NCBI GenBank assembly: GCA_031277295.1
Contig: JAITMV010000137.1
Coordinates: 1 to 35,120, forward strand
Length of the DNA: 35,120 bases
Reading direction: 5' to 3'
Source of the DNA: Burkholderiaceae bacterium
Lineage (GTDB): Bacteria; Pseudomonadota; Gammaproteobacteria; Burkholderiales; Burkholderiaceae_C
Positions 8,340 through 15,741 of the stretch are shown here, piece after piece (the stretch's first letter is position 1; each line of letters opens with the position of its first letter). The translations under genes were made by a program, and so were the position numbers. The notes beneath the pieces were generated by a model. That model worked only from the letters and a program-made list of their open reading frames with translations. It searched no databases and was not told the DNA's origin.

Positions 8340-9035
8340 CTACATTGATGCGGATGCGTCTGCCAACACTTGCATGGCTAACTCTGTTCTATTGATGCTT
8401 CCGGTTTTACGAAGTATGGTAGAAACTTGGTTTCGAACGGTGTTGGGGCTTGTGCCGAGCAAACGAGCAATTTTTTTATTGCTTAGCCCTTTTGTTAATA
8501 ACTTGAGTACATCAATCTCCCTCGGTGCTAGCGGCTGACAGGAAGAATCAGTAAAATTTGAGTTATTATGTGATAGGCAATTTAAACAATGTGGTGAAAC
8601 GATTCGATGGCATTGCTTAACCAAATCAGTTACAAATGATTTTATCTGGTTATCGCTGCTATTGCGGCAGTTGGTGCTGGCGATAGCGAATAACATCAAA
8701 TCTGCTCTCAGAGGGATCCCGTGGATTGAAAATCGACGTCCACAATTTTTTGCTTTAGTCGGAGGTATTTTCCCCACACAGGTGCAATTATCAAAATTAA
8801 TTAGTGTTGGCGTATGCGTCGCCGACCAAATTGTGACAAGAGATGCGCACTGATGGCGCAGATTTTTTGAAGGCTCATGAAAGTCACCATTCCGATATAT
8901 GATGTCATGAATTTTTGCGGCTGCAGGACTCGGTGTGGTTATTCCAACAACCGCCCAGTCAATTTCTAATAATTGAGATGCTGGTCCCGATAGCATGGCT
9001 TCAATTTGATGCCAATTGTAGTCTCCAGTTTTCAT
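8340..9035 (-). CDS. LuxR-type transcriptional regulator, cysteine-rich N-terminal domain
   Basis: Encodes 231 residues. Residues about 168-227 form a LuxR/GerE helix-turn-helix: LAPREIDVLKLLTKGLSNKK, then IARLLGTSPNTVRNQVSTIL. The N-terminal 160 residues show no phosphoacceptor receiver domain. The layout recalls EpsA-like LuxR regulators of betaproteobacteria, with an SIHG segment before a hydrophobic strand, but I cannot name the ligand. Nine cysteines are present (63, 84, 86, 98, 123, 142, 150, 153, 166), including Cys-Thr-Cys and HCLNC, which is unusual for the family and could bind a metal(loid) or sense redox. ATG 9035 follows GAGG. A 101-bp AT-rich gap to the upstream methyltransferase-like gene could hold a local promoter. 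It probably regulates this cassette. Confidence 0.85.
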   Translation of the reverse strand: MKTGDYNWHQIEAMLSGPASQLLEIDWAVVGITTPSPAAAKIHDIIYRNGDFHEPSKNLRHQCASLVTIWSATHTPTLINFDNCTCVGKIPPTKAKNCGRRFSIHGIPLRADLMLFAIASTNCRNSSDNQIKSFVTDLVKQCHRIVSPHCLNCLSHNNSNFTDSSCQPLAPREIDVLKLLTKGLSNKKIARLLGTSPNTVRNQVSTILRKTGSINRTELAMQVLADASASM

Positions 9036-9136
9036 TGTCTACCTCATTAATGCATAGTGCTAGGATGGTTGGGTGCTCTCAAAATTATCAAGTTGCACGG
9101 ATGGACGGCTGGTTTAATTTAAAATACAGTTGATTT

Positions 9137-10225
9137 CTAGCAACAACCACTACCAGGCGCACAGAGGGCAGCGGCAGGAGGTTGTGCGCCAGTGAAAGGA
9201 ATGAAGCCCTTTGTTACACGAGGATCTCGCAATGCGGGTGTGTTGCAGTCGAATAGTGCCGCTTGTTCGAGCGGGGGTTCGTTCACGCTTCGCAGCCCGG
9301 TGAGTGCACCTCGGTAAGGAGCGCGCATCAGGAGATCATAAGTTTTGGAACAAACAGCAACCCGCTGACCACGGCGGTAAATGTGCCCATCGTCATCATG
9401 CACCTCTTTCCAAGGGCCATTATAAATAACAGCCTGGCCTAACTCGAAGCATGAACCGTGTTTGCCTTTATACCCTTCAATGACGCACATTCGAATGTCG
9501 GCATCACCAATTCGATCAATAAATTCTGGATTTTCAGTAGATTCTATTGGCCAGCGTAAACTCGCGCCATGAAATCCCGCTTGTTCAATAGCGTTCAGTA
9601 AATTTTCTTCAGTCGGTATCCAAAGAGGTTGTCTTATCGGTGATCCCTTGATTACTGATGCTGAGGGTAATGCTGTATCCGATACAAGTACCGCACATAA
9701 AAATCGGCCTTGGCGGTGTAAGACCCTGAAAGCCTCGGACAGCATACCAGACTGAGCCGAGGGCGGAACGCGGTTCAGTGTAAAATCCATTACAATGCAC
9801 TGCGCCCACTCGTCATCAAAGGCTGGAAGTGAATCAAAATGCTGGGAGAGCTTATCGGAGAAAGCAAGGTAGCTATCTACATCTCGCAGTGACAGTCCCG
9901 ACAAGGCTGATTTGAGCCCAAGTGCATCGCGCCGCAGGTCGTCGATGGATAATAGCCGAACCGATGGAGCCTGATTGCCCATCAACGCTTTCCCGCGCTG
10001 TAAAAAGCGTGGATCACTTTCAGCAAGGCTAATTTCATACGCTACGCCCGCTTGCACACATTTTGCTAAAATTTCTGAATAGCCCACGCCCCACCACAGC
10101 ATGTGCTTGTGTGTGGCTGTTGATGGCTCAGCCTGAAGAGAATCAGTGATGAGATCAGAAAGGATCGGAATTGAGCGATCCCAGGCGTTCAATTTGGAAG
10201 TGATCGCGATGTTTGGCGTATTCAA
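9137..10225 (-). CDS. ArsM-like methyltransferase-related protein with degenerate SAM loop
   Basis: Encodes 362 residues from a TTG start, two bases after the stop of the SDR gene, so it is translationally coupled. Residues about 140-185 keep the late part of a class I methyltransferase fold: MLSEAFRVLHRQGRF then VSDTALP, as in arsenite methyltransferases. The glycine-rich SAM motif expected near residue 45 is replaced by HMLWWGVGYS, so cofactor binding is doubtful. Residues about 250-362 match what I recall of a C-terminal extension in some ArsM-type proteins: GYKGKHGSC, VIYNGPWKEVHDDDGHIYRR, VAVC, PLEQAALFDC and DPRVTKG. The last residues carry Cys355 and CC at 361-362, typical metalloid-binding placement. 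It may methylate or merely bind a thiolated arsenical. Activity is uncertain. Confidence 0.7.
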   Translation of the reverse strand: MNTPNIAITSKLNAWDRSIPILSDLITDSLQAEPSTATHKHMLWWGVGYSEILAKCVQAGVAYEISLAESDPRFLQRGKALMGNQAPSVRLLSIDDLRRDALGLKSALSGLSLRDVDSYLAFSDKLSQHFDSLPAFDDEWAQCIVMDFTLNRVPPSAQSGMLSEAFRVLHRQGRFLCAVLVSDTALPSASVIKGSPIRQPLWIPTEENLLNAIEQAGFHGASLRWPIESTENPEFIDRIGDADIRMCVIEGYKGKHGSCFELGQAVIYNGPWKEVHDDDGHIYRRGQRVAVCSKTYDLLMRAPYRGALTGLRSVNEPPLEQAALFDCNTPALRDPRVTKGFIPFTGAQPPAAALCAPGSGCC

Positions 10226-10227
10226 GC

Positions 10228-11445
10228 TTAGGTACCCCTAGTATTTGCTGCGAGTGGAATTCTCGCGTTGTGGATGGAATCCCGATATACGATATGATCG
10301 GCAAACTCGGAATGAAAACACTCGTGATATTTTTGCATCACAGTTGAGGAGCGCACGAATCTATCAAGACATGTCTGCACCGTTGTCACCGATGCCTCCG
10401 CAAACTGTAAGCCACGCTGCTGAAGCAGAGGCAGCCACTGCCGTTCGAACTGCCATGGATACGCGGCAATCTCGAGGTTAGTGCGAGCGAAGGTCAGATA
10501 GCTACGCTGCCGGATGTCTAGCGTCTTGAGATTAATTTGCTTCAAATTGTCATAAAATGTTATGGAGCGCGGGTGTAACATGACTTCGCCGACCAGACGC
10601 CAAAGAGCTTTCATTGAAGGTACCGAGGCATTATCCGATACTAGATTGACATAGGCAGATATCGGTATCCAGCGCAGCAGGTATGCTATTGAGGCTTGAA
10701 AAGTGTCTTGATGCAGAAGATTCACCGGCTCATCAGTGCCAACCAAGTGCAAGTTTGAGTGATAGCGATCGCATAGAAGTCGTTCGATACCCATCCACTG
10801 CTGGTACAGACCATACCGTTTTCCACTGTATCGCCCGGTCGCAGAATCGCCGATGACAATGGATGGTCGAACGACGATGAAAGGCACTTCATAATTCTGA
10901 ATAAGATGCTCGGCAGCGCGCTTGGTGCGTGTGTAGCTCGTAGGATCGGCGCATGGCTCACTAAGCGCCGTTTCTGGAACCATGCGGCCAGCATAGCCTG
11001 CCGAGTAGGCAGTGGAGATATAGGCAAAGAACTCAACGCCAGCCATCTTCGCGGCCACCGTGAGCCGCATAGTGAATTCGATGTTGATGGCATTCAGCGC
11101 ATCATCATTATAGTAATCCAAGCATCCCGCGCAGTGAATAATTGAGTTGATGCCAAAATTTTTAATCATTGCATACAAATCCTGTATCTCAGTGAGTTCA
11201 GCATTCTGCCACTGAACGGTTTGAATGCAACTAAAAAAATCTTCAGGAATGCTGCCCAGTGCCTGCAATTCATTGCAGATATCATCTGGCATACTTTTTT
11301 CAATTAACTTTCGGGTAGGGATTAATAGATAATCGGCCCAGCCATCGTGGAGAATTTGCGCGGCAATTAGCGCCCCAAGATAGCCGGTACCTCCGGTCAG
11401 TAAAACACGCTTTCCACAGCGTGGTCTATCAAGCAGTGTGTTCAT
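10228..11445 (-). CDS. NAD(P)-dependent extended SDR of the acyl/thioester-reductase type
   Basis: Encodes 405 residues. The Rossmann nucleotide loop is TGGTGYLG at 17-24. The catalytic set is visible: AYISTAYSAG (Ser144/Thr145) and Tyr171-x3-Lys175 in SYTRTKRAAE. The STAY block and VRPSIVIGD match the NAD-binding-4 group, which contains fatty acyl-CoA reductases and thioester reductases that make aldehydes or alcohols from acyl thioesters. A general epimerase-type SDR is an alternative. ATG 11445 lies 6 bases after the stop of the CC thioredoxin-like gene and the next gene follows after 2 bases, so these three are coupled. Nearby lies a diiron protein resembling aldehyde-deformylating oxygenase, which suggests an aldehyde intermediate. 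No acyl carrier protein gene is seen here. Confidence 0.75.
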   Translation of the reverse strand: MNTLLDRPRCGKRVLLTGGTGYLGALIAAQILHDGWADYLLIPTRKLIEKSMPDDICNELQALGSIPEDFFSCIQTVQWQNAELTEIQDLYAMIKNFGINSIIHCAGCLDYYNDDALNAINIEFTMRLTVAAKMAGVEFFAYISTAYSAGYAGRMVPETALSEPCADPTSYTRTKRAAEHLIQNYEVPFIVVRPSIVIGDSATGRYSGKRYGLYQQWMGIERLLCDRYHSNLHLVGTDEPVNLLHQDTFQASIAYLLRWIPISAYVNLVSDNASVPSMKALWRLVGEVMLHPRSITFYDNLKQINLKTLDIRQRSYLTFARTNLEIAAYPWQFERQWLPLLQQRGLQFAEASVTTVQTCLDRFVRSSTVMQKYHECFHSEFADHIVYRDSIHNARIPLAANTRGT

Positions 11446-11451
11446 GGCGAC

Positions 11452-11871
11452 TTAGTATGCCGTCGGTGTGCTCATGGCTGGCAGTGCTGCCAGAATGAGT
11501 GAGCTGTTTGGCGCTCCACCATATGAAATCAATTTCTGATTCACTAATACCATCGGAAAGGCTGCGGGTCCATGCGACATGAATAGCTCTCTCACTTGGG
11601 TCGCAAGTTCGTTTTGCATAGCATCAAGTTGGCCGGAAATTCTGCCCAATGCGCTCTGCGCCTGTGTCACTGTTACTATTAATACCGGCCAATCTAGATC
11701 GACATTTTTCAAGGCTTCGAGTGCTGAAGTTTTGGCTTGCAGATCCACACTTTCAGTGCCCTTCATGCAGCAACTTGCCGAGATTACAGCAACCACCTTT
11801 GGGCTGAGTGCCTGCTTGATGGCTGCATCAGCCTCATCAAGGGATTTCTTGCTTTTCAAAAAATCAAACAT
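11452..11871 (-). CDS. Small thioredoxin-fold-like protein with vicinal cysteines (ArsD-like?)
   Basis: Encodes 139 residues. A hydrophobic strand VVAVI leads to SASCCMKGTE with Cys34-Cys35. A FPMVLVNQ segment with Pro106 follows, in the position of the thioredoxin cis-proline, then LISYGGAP. The plan recalls ArsD, the arsenic metallochaperone with a CC near the N-terminus and a PLLLVDG strand, but the CC has no nearby third cysteine and overall similarity looks weak. A redox-active thioredoxin-like role is possible, but CxxC is absent. It is likely a metalloid chaperone or thiol carrier for the cassette. ATG 11871 has only a weak ribosome binding site; the upstream gap to the permease holds two inverted element copies. 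Confidence 0.6.
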   Translation of the reverse strand: MFDFLKSKKSLDEADAAIKQALSPKVVAVISASCCMKGTESVDLQAKTSALEALKNVDLDWPVLIVTVTQAQSALGRISGQLDAMQNELATQVRELFMSHGPAAFPMVLVNQKLISYGGAPNSSLILAALPAMSTPTAY

Positions 11872-11960
11872 GATATATCTTTCGATGTAAAAATTGCAAA
11901 GACACTGAATAATTCAAGAATCGCAAAGACATCTCTTTGAAAGCCAATGAATTATAAATG

Positions 11961-12037
11961 TCTGAATCCGTAACCTCAAGAAGGAGAGTCTCGCCTGCAG
12001 GGTGATGTGTTATGCCCCTTCAACTCACGGATTCAGA
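11961..12037. repeat. Two inverted copies of the 37-bp element
   Basis: Copy 4 is at 12001-12037 (+ orientation, 28 of 37 to copy 1). Copy 3 is at 11961-11997 in reverse orientation (22 of 37, mainly its right half). Their outer ends form a perfect 11-bp inverted repeat: TCTGAATCCGT at 11961-11971 and its complement at 12027-12037. The pair lies between the permease and the CC-protein gene, and could fold in RNA or bind a dimeric protein. Confidence 0.65.
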
Positions 12038-12077
12038 AAATGTTTAGTAAACTGGAATCTAAATTTCCGGCGCTCCC

Positions 12078-12998
12078 TCATAGCGCTAGTGCAGTCACCC
12101 ATCCTAAAATAAGTGCTGAAATCATGACAACCAGGATGTGCACAAGTACTAATGGTATTCGGAACATGCGCAACAGGAGCACGATTTCCGGAGGGCTTGT
12201 GCCAATCGCTGCGACGAGAAATGTCACCAGGGGGCCAATTGGAAACCCCCGCTCAATCAGTGCCAATCCAATAGGAATGACTGGAATTGGTGAAATGTAT
12301 AGTGGCAGTCCGATGAGCGCGCAAAGAAGATAGAGCAGGGGAAGGGGAACCCGGTCGGTGAGGTTGGCAAGTATCTCACTTGGCACCGCGCTATAAATCG
12401 CTCCACCGATCAGAAGTGCAATCACCAGATGCGGCGCTATGCCACGCAACTCTTGTTTGGCAGCCAACCACGCAAATCGGTTGGCTGGTCGCCAGCCAGG
12501 CCACTTCGACGTCTCAGTGCTGCTGCCAACATATTGTGCAGTGGCTCCCGCTGCTTGTGGAGTCGTACTTAAATATCTGCCAAATCCAGTGCGGTCCACC
12601 AAGACTCCTGCTGCCGATGTTAATACCAGCCCAACCGCTATGAAAATTAGACCAGCTGTAGGGTAACCTGCTATGAACAGTAGAATAAATACCCCCTCAT
12701 TTACAACAGGTGAAGCGACAAGAAAGGCGAAGCTTGGCGCGAAACCGACCCCAGCCTTCAGCATACCGCTGAGAACTGGAATCGTTGAGCAGGAACAGAA
12801 AGGTGTGAGAACGCCGCCAACACTCGCAACGAATGATGTTATCCAATCGGACGAGCCAAGCAACCCTTTTGAAGTGTTTTGTAGAGAAAACCGTTGCTGC
12901 AGTAGCATGATAATCCAAGTTACAGCAAGGAAGAGTGTTATTAAAACACTCCCATCCATTGCTAGAAACTTGAAAAATTCTAGAAATTCTTCTTTCAC
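12078..12998 (-). CDS. UPF0718/ArsP-type membrane permease
   Basis: Encodes 306 residues from a GTG start; no in-frame ATG lies upstream. About eight hydrophobic segments are visible. The signature of the family is present near residues 65-84: TPFCSCSTIPVLSGMLKAGV, with Cys68 and Cys70. A related proline-rich block, SPIPVIPIG, occurs in the second half, in keeping with an internally duplicated permease. ArsP members expel trivalent organoarsenicals such as methylarsenite or roxarsone(III); other UPF0718 members have unknown substrates. A hydrophilic loop of about 40 residues separates the halves. Position between a diiron protein and a CC thioredoxin-like gene, in a cassette with an AqpS-like channel and an ArsM-like protein, favours a metalloid-linked substrate, but this is inference. 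Confidence 0.8.
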   Translation of the reverse strand: MKEEFLEFFKFLAMDGSVLITLFLAVTWIIMLLQQRFSLQNTSKGLLGSSDWITSFVASVGGVLTPFCSCSTIPVLSGMLKAGVGFAPSFAFLVASPVVNEGVFILLFIAGYPTAGLIFIAVGLVLTSAAGVLVDRTGFGRYLSTTPQAAGATAQYVGSSTETSKWPGWRPANRFAWLAAKQELRGIAPHLVIALLIGGAIYSAVPSEILANLTDRVPLPLLYLLCALIGLPLYISPIPVIPIGLALIERGFPIGPLVTFLVAAIGTSPPEIVLLLRMFRIPLVLVHILVVMISALILGWVTALAL

Positions 12999-13053
12999 TG
13001 ACTGCTCACTGTCATGGGTTGCATGTACACGATTATGAGTGTGAGATCATTAA

Positions 13054-13908
13054 TTAGTGCACTGCTGCGCTTAACCCGGCGTGCGCTGATGGTGTGCCAG
13101 CATAGGATTGCATTGATTCAATCAGTGCGGCCGTGATGTTCGGGTCAAAGTTTGCCTTATCAAGAGTTTCAATGTAGGTGTCAAGTGCTTCGACGCGAAT
13201 CTCGTCAATATCCGTCTGCAGATCGGTGAGCGTGAGTGATCCACAATCGACACCAAGTCGGCCACAAAGGAAATGGCAACTGGTGCTTATTAGGCTAAAT
13301 AATTCCGGCATCACACGATGGTGCGCCCATTTTAGGCTTTCATGTGTTCCTTCCGAATCTTCAGCCAACATTTTTTGAATACGGCTTAGCCCAAAGTCAA
13401 GATGCCCTAACTCATCATCTAAAATTTTTGCAGCGAGACTTGCGGTGTCAGGATCGCCTTTCCTCTTTAGAATGCGGTAAAGGACAATCGCCAGCGTCTC
13501 GCCCATGAGATCCTGAATAATGAAGCATGTCGCTAAATCCTTATTGGCGACTGCGGTGCTGAAGTATCGCCTGATATTGAACCATTGTGGTTCAATCATT
13601 TCTCGCATTACTTCGTAATCGTGGCGCTTTCCAAGACTGGCAAGCATTAGAATGTGCTTGGCCTCTTCGTAGCCAAGTTTTGATGTTTCAATTTTACTAT
13701 CCGTGTCAGGCATAAGTGGCACCATTTCAGAATAGTTTTCAACTGCCATAATTTCGCCTGCAACGGCATTTGATATTATAAATGCCAGTAAATCGAAGTA
13801 GCCATCGCCCTTCTTGTGCTGTGTTTTTATCTCGCTGCGTCGATTTGCTGGACGCAAGTCGGTAGGCATTTTATCAATTGGTGTATCAATGGTCGAAGCG
13901 CTGTTCAT
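13054..13908 (-). CDS. Ferritin-like diiron protein resembling aldehyde-deformylating oxygenase
   Basis: Encodes 284 residues if ATG 13908 is used. I prefer that start because AAAAGG precedes it; an in-frame ATG at 14055 would add 49 residues with no conserved look. A four-helix diiron site is complete: Glu52, Glu82-x2-His85, Glu137 and Glu166-x2-His169. The spacing from His85 to Glu137 (52) and from Glu137 to Glu166 (29) equals that in cyanobacterial aldehyde-deformylating oxygenase as I remember it, and DLATCFIIQDLMGETLAI resembles the helix around the third ligand there. That family turns fatty aldehydes into alkanes. Other ferritin-like hydroxylases such as MiaE share the ligand plan. It is the first gene of the cassette; the SDR four genes on could supply an aldehyde. 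Confidence 0.7.
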   Translation of the reverse strand: MNSASTIDTPIDKMPTDLRPANRRSEIKTQHKKGDGYFDLLAFIISNAVAGEIMAVENYSEMVPLMPDTDSKIETSKLGYEEAKHILMLASLGKRHDYEVMREMIEPQWFNIRRYFSTAVANKDLATCFIIQDLMGETLAIVLYRILKRKGDPDTASLAAKILDDELGHLDFGLSRIQKMLAEDSEGTHESLKWAHHRVMPELFSLISTSCHFLCGRLGVDCGSLTLTDLQTDIDEIRVEALDTYIETLDKANFDPNITAALIESMQSYAGTPSAHAGLSAAVH

Positions 13909-14013
13909 TTTGAGCCTTTTCAATAATTCAAAGTGGTTACGAGGGCCTGCCAAGTTCTTGACAAGTTGCGTTGTGCCTGCCCGATCAAGATTCTCTTGAC
14001 AGTCAGTCCTTGC

Positions 14014-14042
14014 ATTGTGGCCACATTTTTTTTCATGGTCAA
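14014..14042 (-). promoter_or_regulatory. Possible sigma-70 promoter of the minus-strand cassette
   Basis: On the minus strand TTGACC (14037-14042) and CACAAT (14014-14019) are 17 bp apart, about 106 bp ahead of the chosen start of the diiron gene. The -35 match is good and the -10 match is moderate. It lies in the gap beyond the RND operon's last gene, where a promoter for the cassette is needed. Confidence 0.35.
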
Positions 14043-14187
14043 TAGTACAAAACACCCAGCGCTGTTGTGTTGCGCTGAGCGTTGGCGCAAGGTCGCCGCG
14101 CGGTCGGCTTTGGTGCGTATTGCCTGCTGCGCCCGGCGTGTTGTGCTGCGGGCATTGGGGTTTTGACTGCGGTGGTGGTCACAGTCG

Positions 14188-15741
14188 CTACGGTTGCACC
14201 AGTGGTGGTTGCCCATGCAATGGCTGCGTACCTATGGCGGTGAACAGCGCCGCCGTGTTGCTCAGCCGAGCTTCGGCGTAAGTCAAGGCATTGAGCTGAG
14301 CGTCGATGGAAAGCTGCTCGCGCGCGCGTGCAGCGGCGGGCGCAAGCGCACCCAGTCGCACCTGGGCCCGAACATCGGCCAGAGCTTGTTTGGCTGCCTC
14401 CTGCGCCATATCCGCGGCAAGCAACGCATCTGCGTCTTGCTGCAATGTCAGCAGTAGATCAGCCACCTTGCCAAAGGCCGCCAAAACCGTCTGCTTGTAA
14501 TCTTGCACCGCGGCTTGATAATTGTTTCGGGCAGCGCGGGCTTCAGCGCGCAATGCTCCGCCATGAAACAGCGGCGCCGTGAGCGATGCGCCGATGCTCC
14601 AGATACTGCCTGCCGCACCCATCGCCGAGGACCAGTCAAAGCCGCCTTTGCCCATTGCGGCGCTCAAAGTTAGGCTCGGATACATTTGGGCGGTGGCGGC
14701 GCCCACTTCAGCAGCGGCGGACTTCAAGGCGGCGTCGGCTGCCTGGATGTCTGGTCGAATCTTGAGCAATTCTGAGGGCACCGTTACGGGGATGCGCTGA
14801 GGCACTGCCAACCGGTCAAATTCCAAATCCTGCGGCGCCTGCTGCGGCGCCACTCCCAAGAGCAGCGCCAGCCCATGGCGCGCGACAAGATGCTGAGCGT
14901 GCAATCCGGGCAGTATGGCGGCAACAGCCATGGCGCTGCGATTGGCCTCCATCAAATCATGGGGTGCCACGGCGCCAAGCTCCTGACGCCGTTGCATTTC
15001 ACGGGCATCTTCTTGGGCCAGCCGGAGCAGTCGCTCGGTGGCGTCAATCCTGACCCGTAGCGCCGCCACGCGAATTGCGGTTGTGACGATGTTGGCCGCA
15101 AGTGCTTGACGTGCAGCCTGTAACTGCCAAAACTGCCGCCGCGTCTGCCAAGCCAAACGCTTATTGGCGTAGCGCGTGGCGCCGAACAGATCGAAGGTGT
15201 ACTTTGCTTGCACCTGGCCCAAAAAGATGTCGTACACGGCAGTGGGAGGAACGGGCGGCAGCGGCAGGGTCAACTGGCGAGCGCGGTTTGCTTGTCCGCC
15301 AACATCAATTTGCGGCACGGTGGTGCTCGCATTCAGGGCAGTCAACTGTTCGCGCGCGGCCGAGAGTCGATGGTTGGCGGCTTGCAGATCCGGGCTGTTG
15401 AGCAGCCCCCGCGTCACCAACGCATCAAGCTTGGGATAAGCATAAGCGCGCCACCACTGATTCCGAGCCTGAGCGTTCCAAACGAACTCCTGCGCCACTC
15501 CACGCGCCGACGCGGAGCGTGCGGGCCAAGCTTTCACGTCGTAGCGCTCGACTTTGGATATCGCTGGCGGCGTACCTGTTGGGATGTCAGCGCAAGCGCC
15601 CAGCATTAACGCCAAGAACCATGCCGACGCCAGAAGCCGGGTTCGAGCATGGGGCCATGCGGTACGCACCAGCCGGCCGGCTCGATCAGGCCGCGCGAGC
15701 GAGCGGCCCGTCATCCGAAATGACTGCCTAGGCGGACTCAT
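14188..15741 (-). CDS. Outer-membrane factor lipoprotein of RND efflux (NodT/TolC type)
   Basis: Encodes 517 residues from ATG 15741, which overlaps the pump's stop codon as TGATG. The lipobox LMLGAC places the lipidated cysteine at residue 50. The N-terminal region ahead of it is long and arginine-rich, so a later start such as Met10 is possible. Two outer-membrane-efflux repeats follow, with long helical stretches (for example NHRLSAAREQLTAL and RNNYQAAVQDYKQT), and LKIRPDIQAADAALKSAAAE, a hallmark segment of NodT-type factors. It forms the trimeric exit duct linked to the pump and fusion protein encoded upstream. The last of three coupled genes. About 280 bases separate it from the AT-rich cassette; I see no strong terminator there. 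Confidence 0.9.
   Translation of the reverse strand: MSPPRQSFRMTGRSLARPDRAGRLVRTAWPHARTRLLASAWFLALMLGACADIPTGTPPAISKVERYDVKAWPARSASARGVAQEFVWNAQARNQWWRAYAYPKLDALVTRGLLNSPDLQAANHRLSAAREQLTALNASTTVPQIDVGGQANRARQLTLPLPPVPPTAVYDIFLGQVQAKYTFDLFGATRYANKRLAWQTRRQFWQLQAARQALAANIVTTAIRVAALRVRIDATERLLRLAQEDAREMQRRQELGAVAPHDLMEANRSAMAVAAILPGLHAQHLVARHGLALLLGVAPQQAPQDLEFDRLAVPQRIPVTVPSELLKIRPDIQAADAALKSAAAEVGAATAQMYPSLTLSAAMGKGGFDWSSAMGAAGSIWSIGASLTAPLFHGGALRAEARAARNNYQAAVQDYKQTVLAAFGKVADLLLTLQQDADALLAADMAQEAAKQALADVRAQVRLGALAPAAARAREQLSIDAQLNALTYAEARLSNTAALFTAIGTQPLHGQPPLVQP

Noticed and set aside
13909-14055. 49-residue N-terminal extension of the diiron protein, containing two cysteines
   Set aside because: ATG 13908 has a good ribosome site and the candidate promoter lies within this stretch; the extension has no conserved look.
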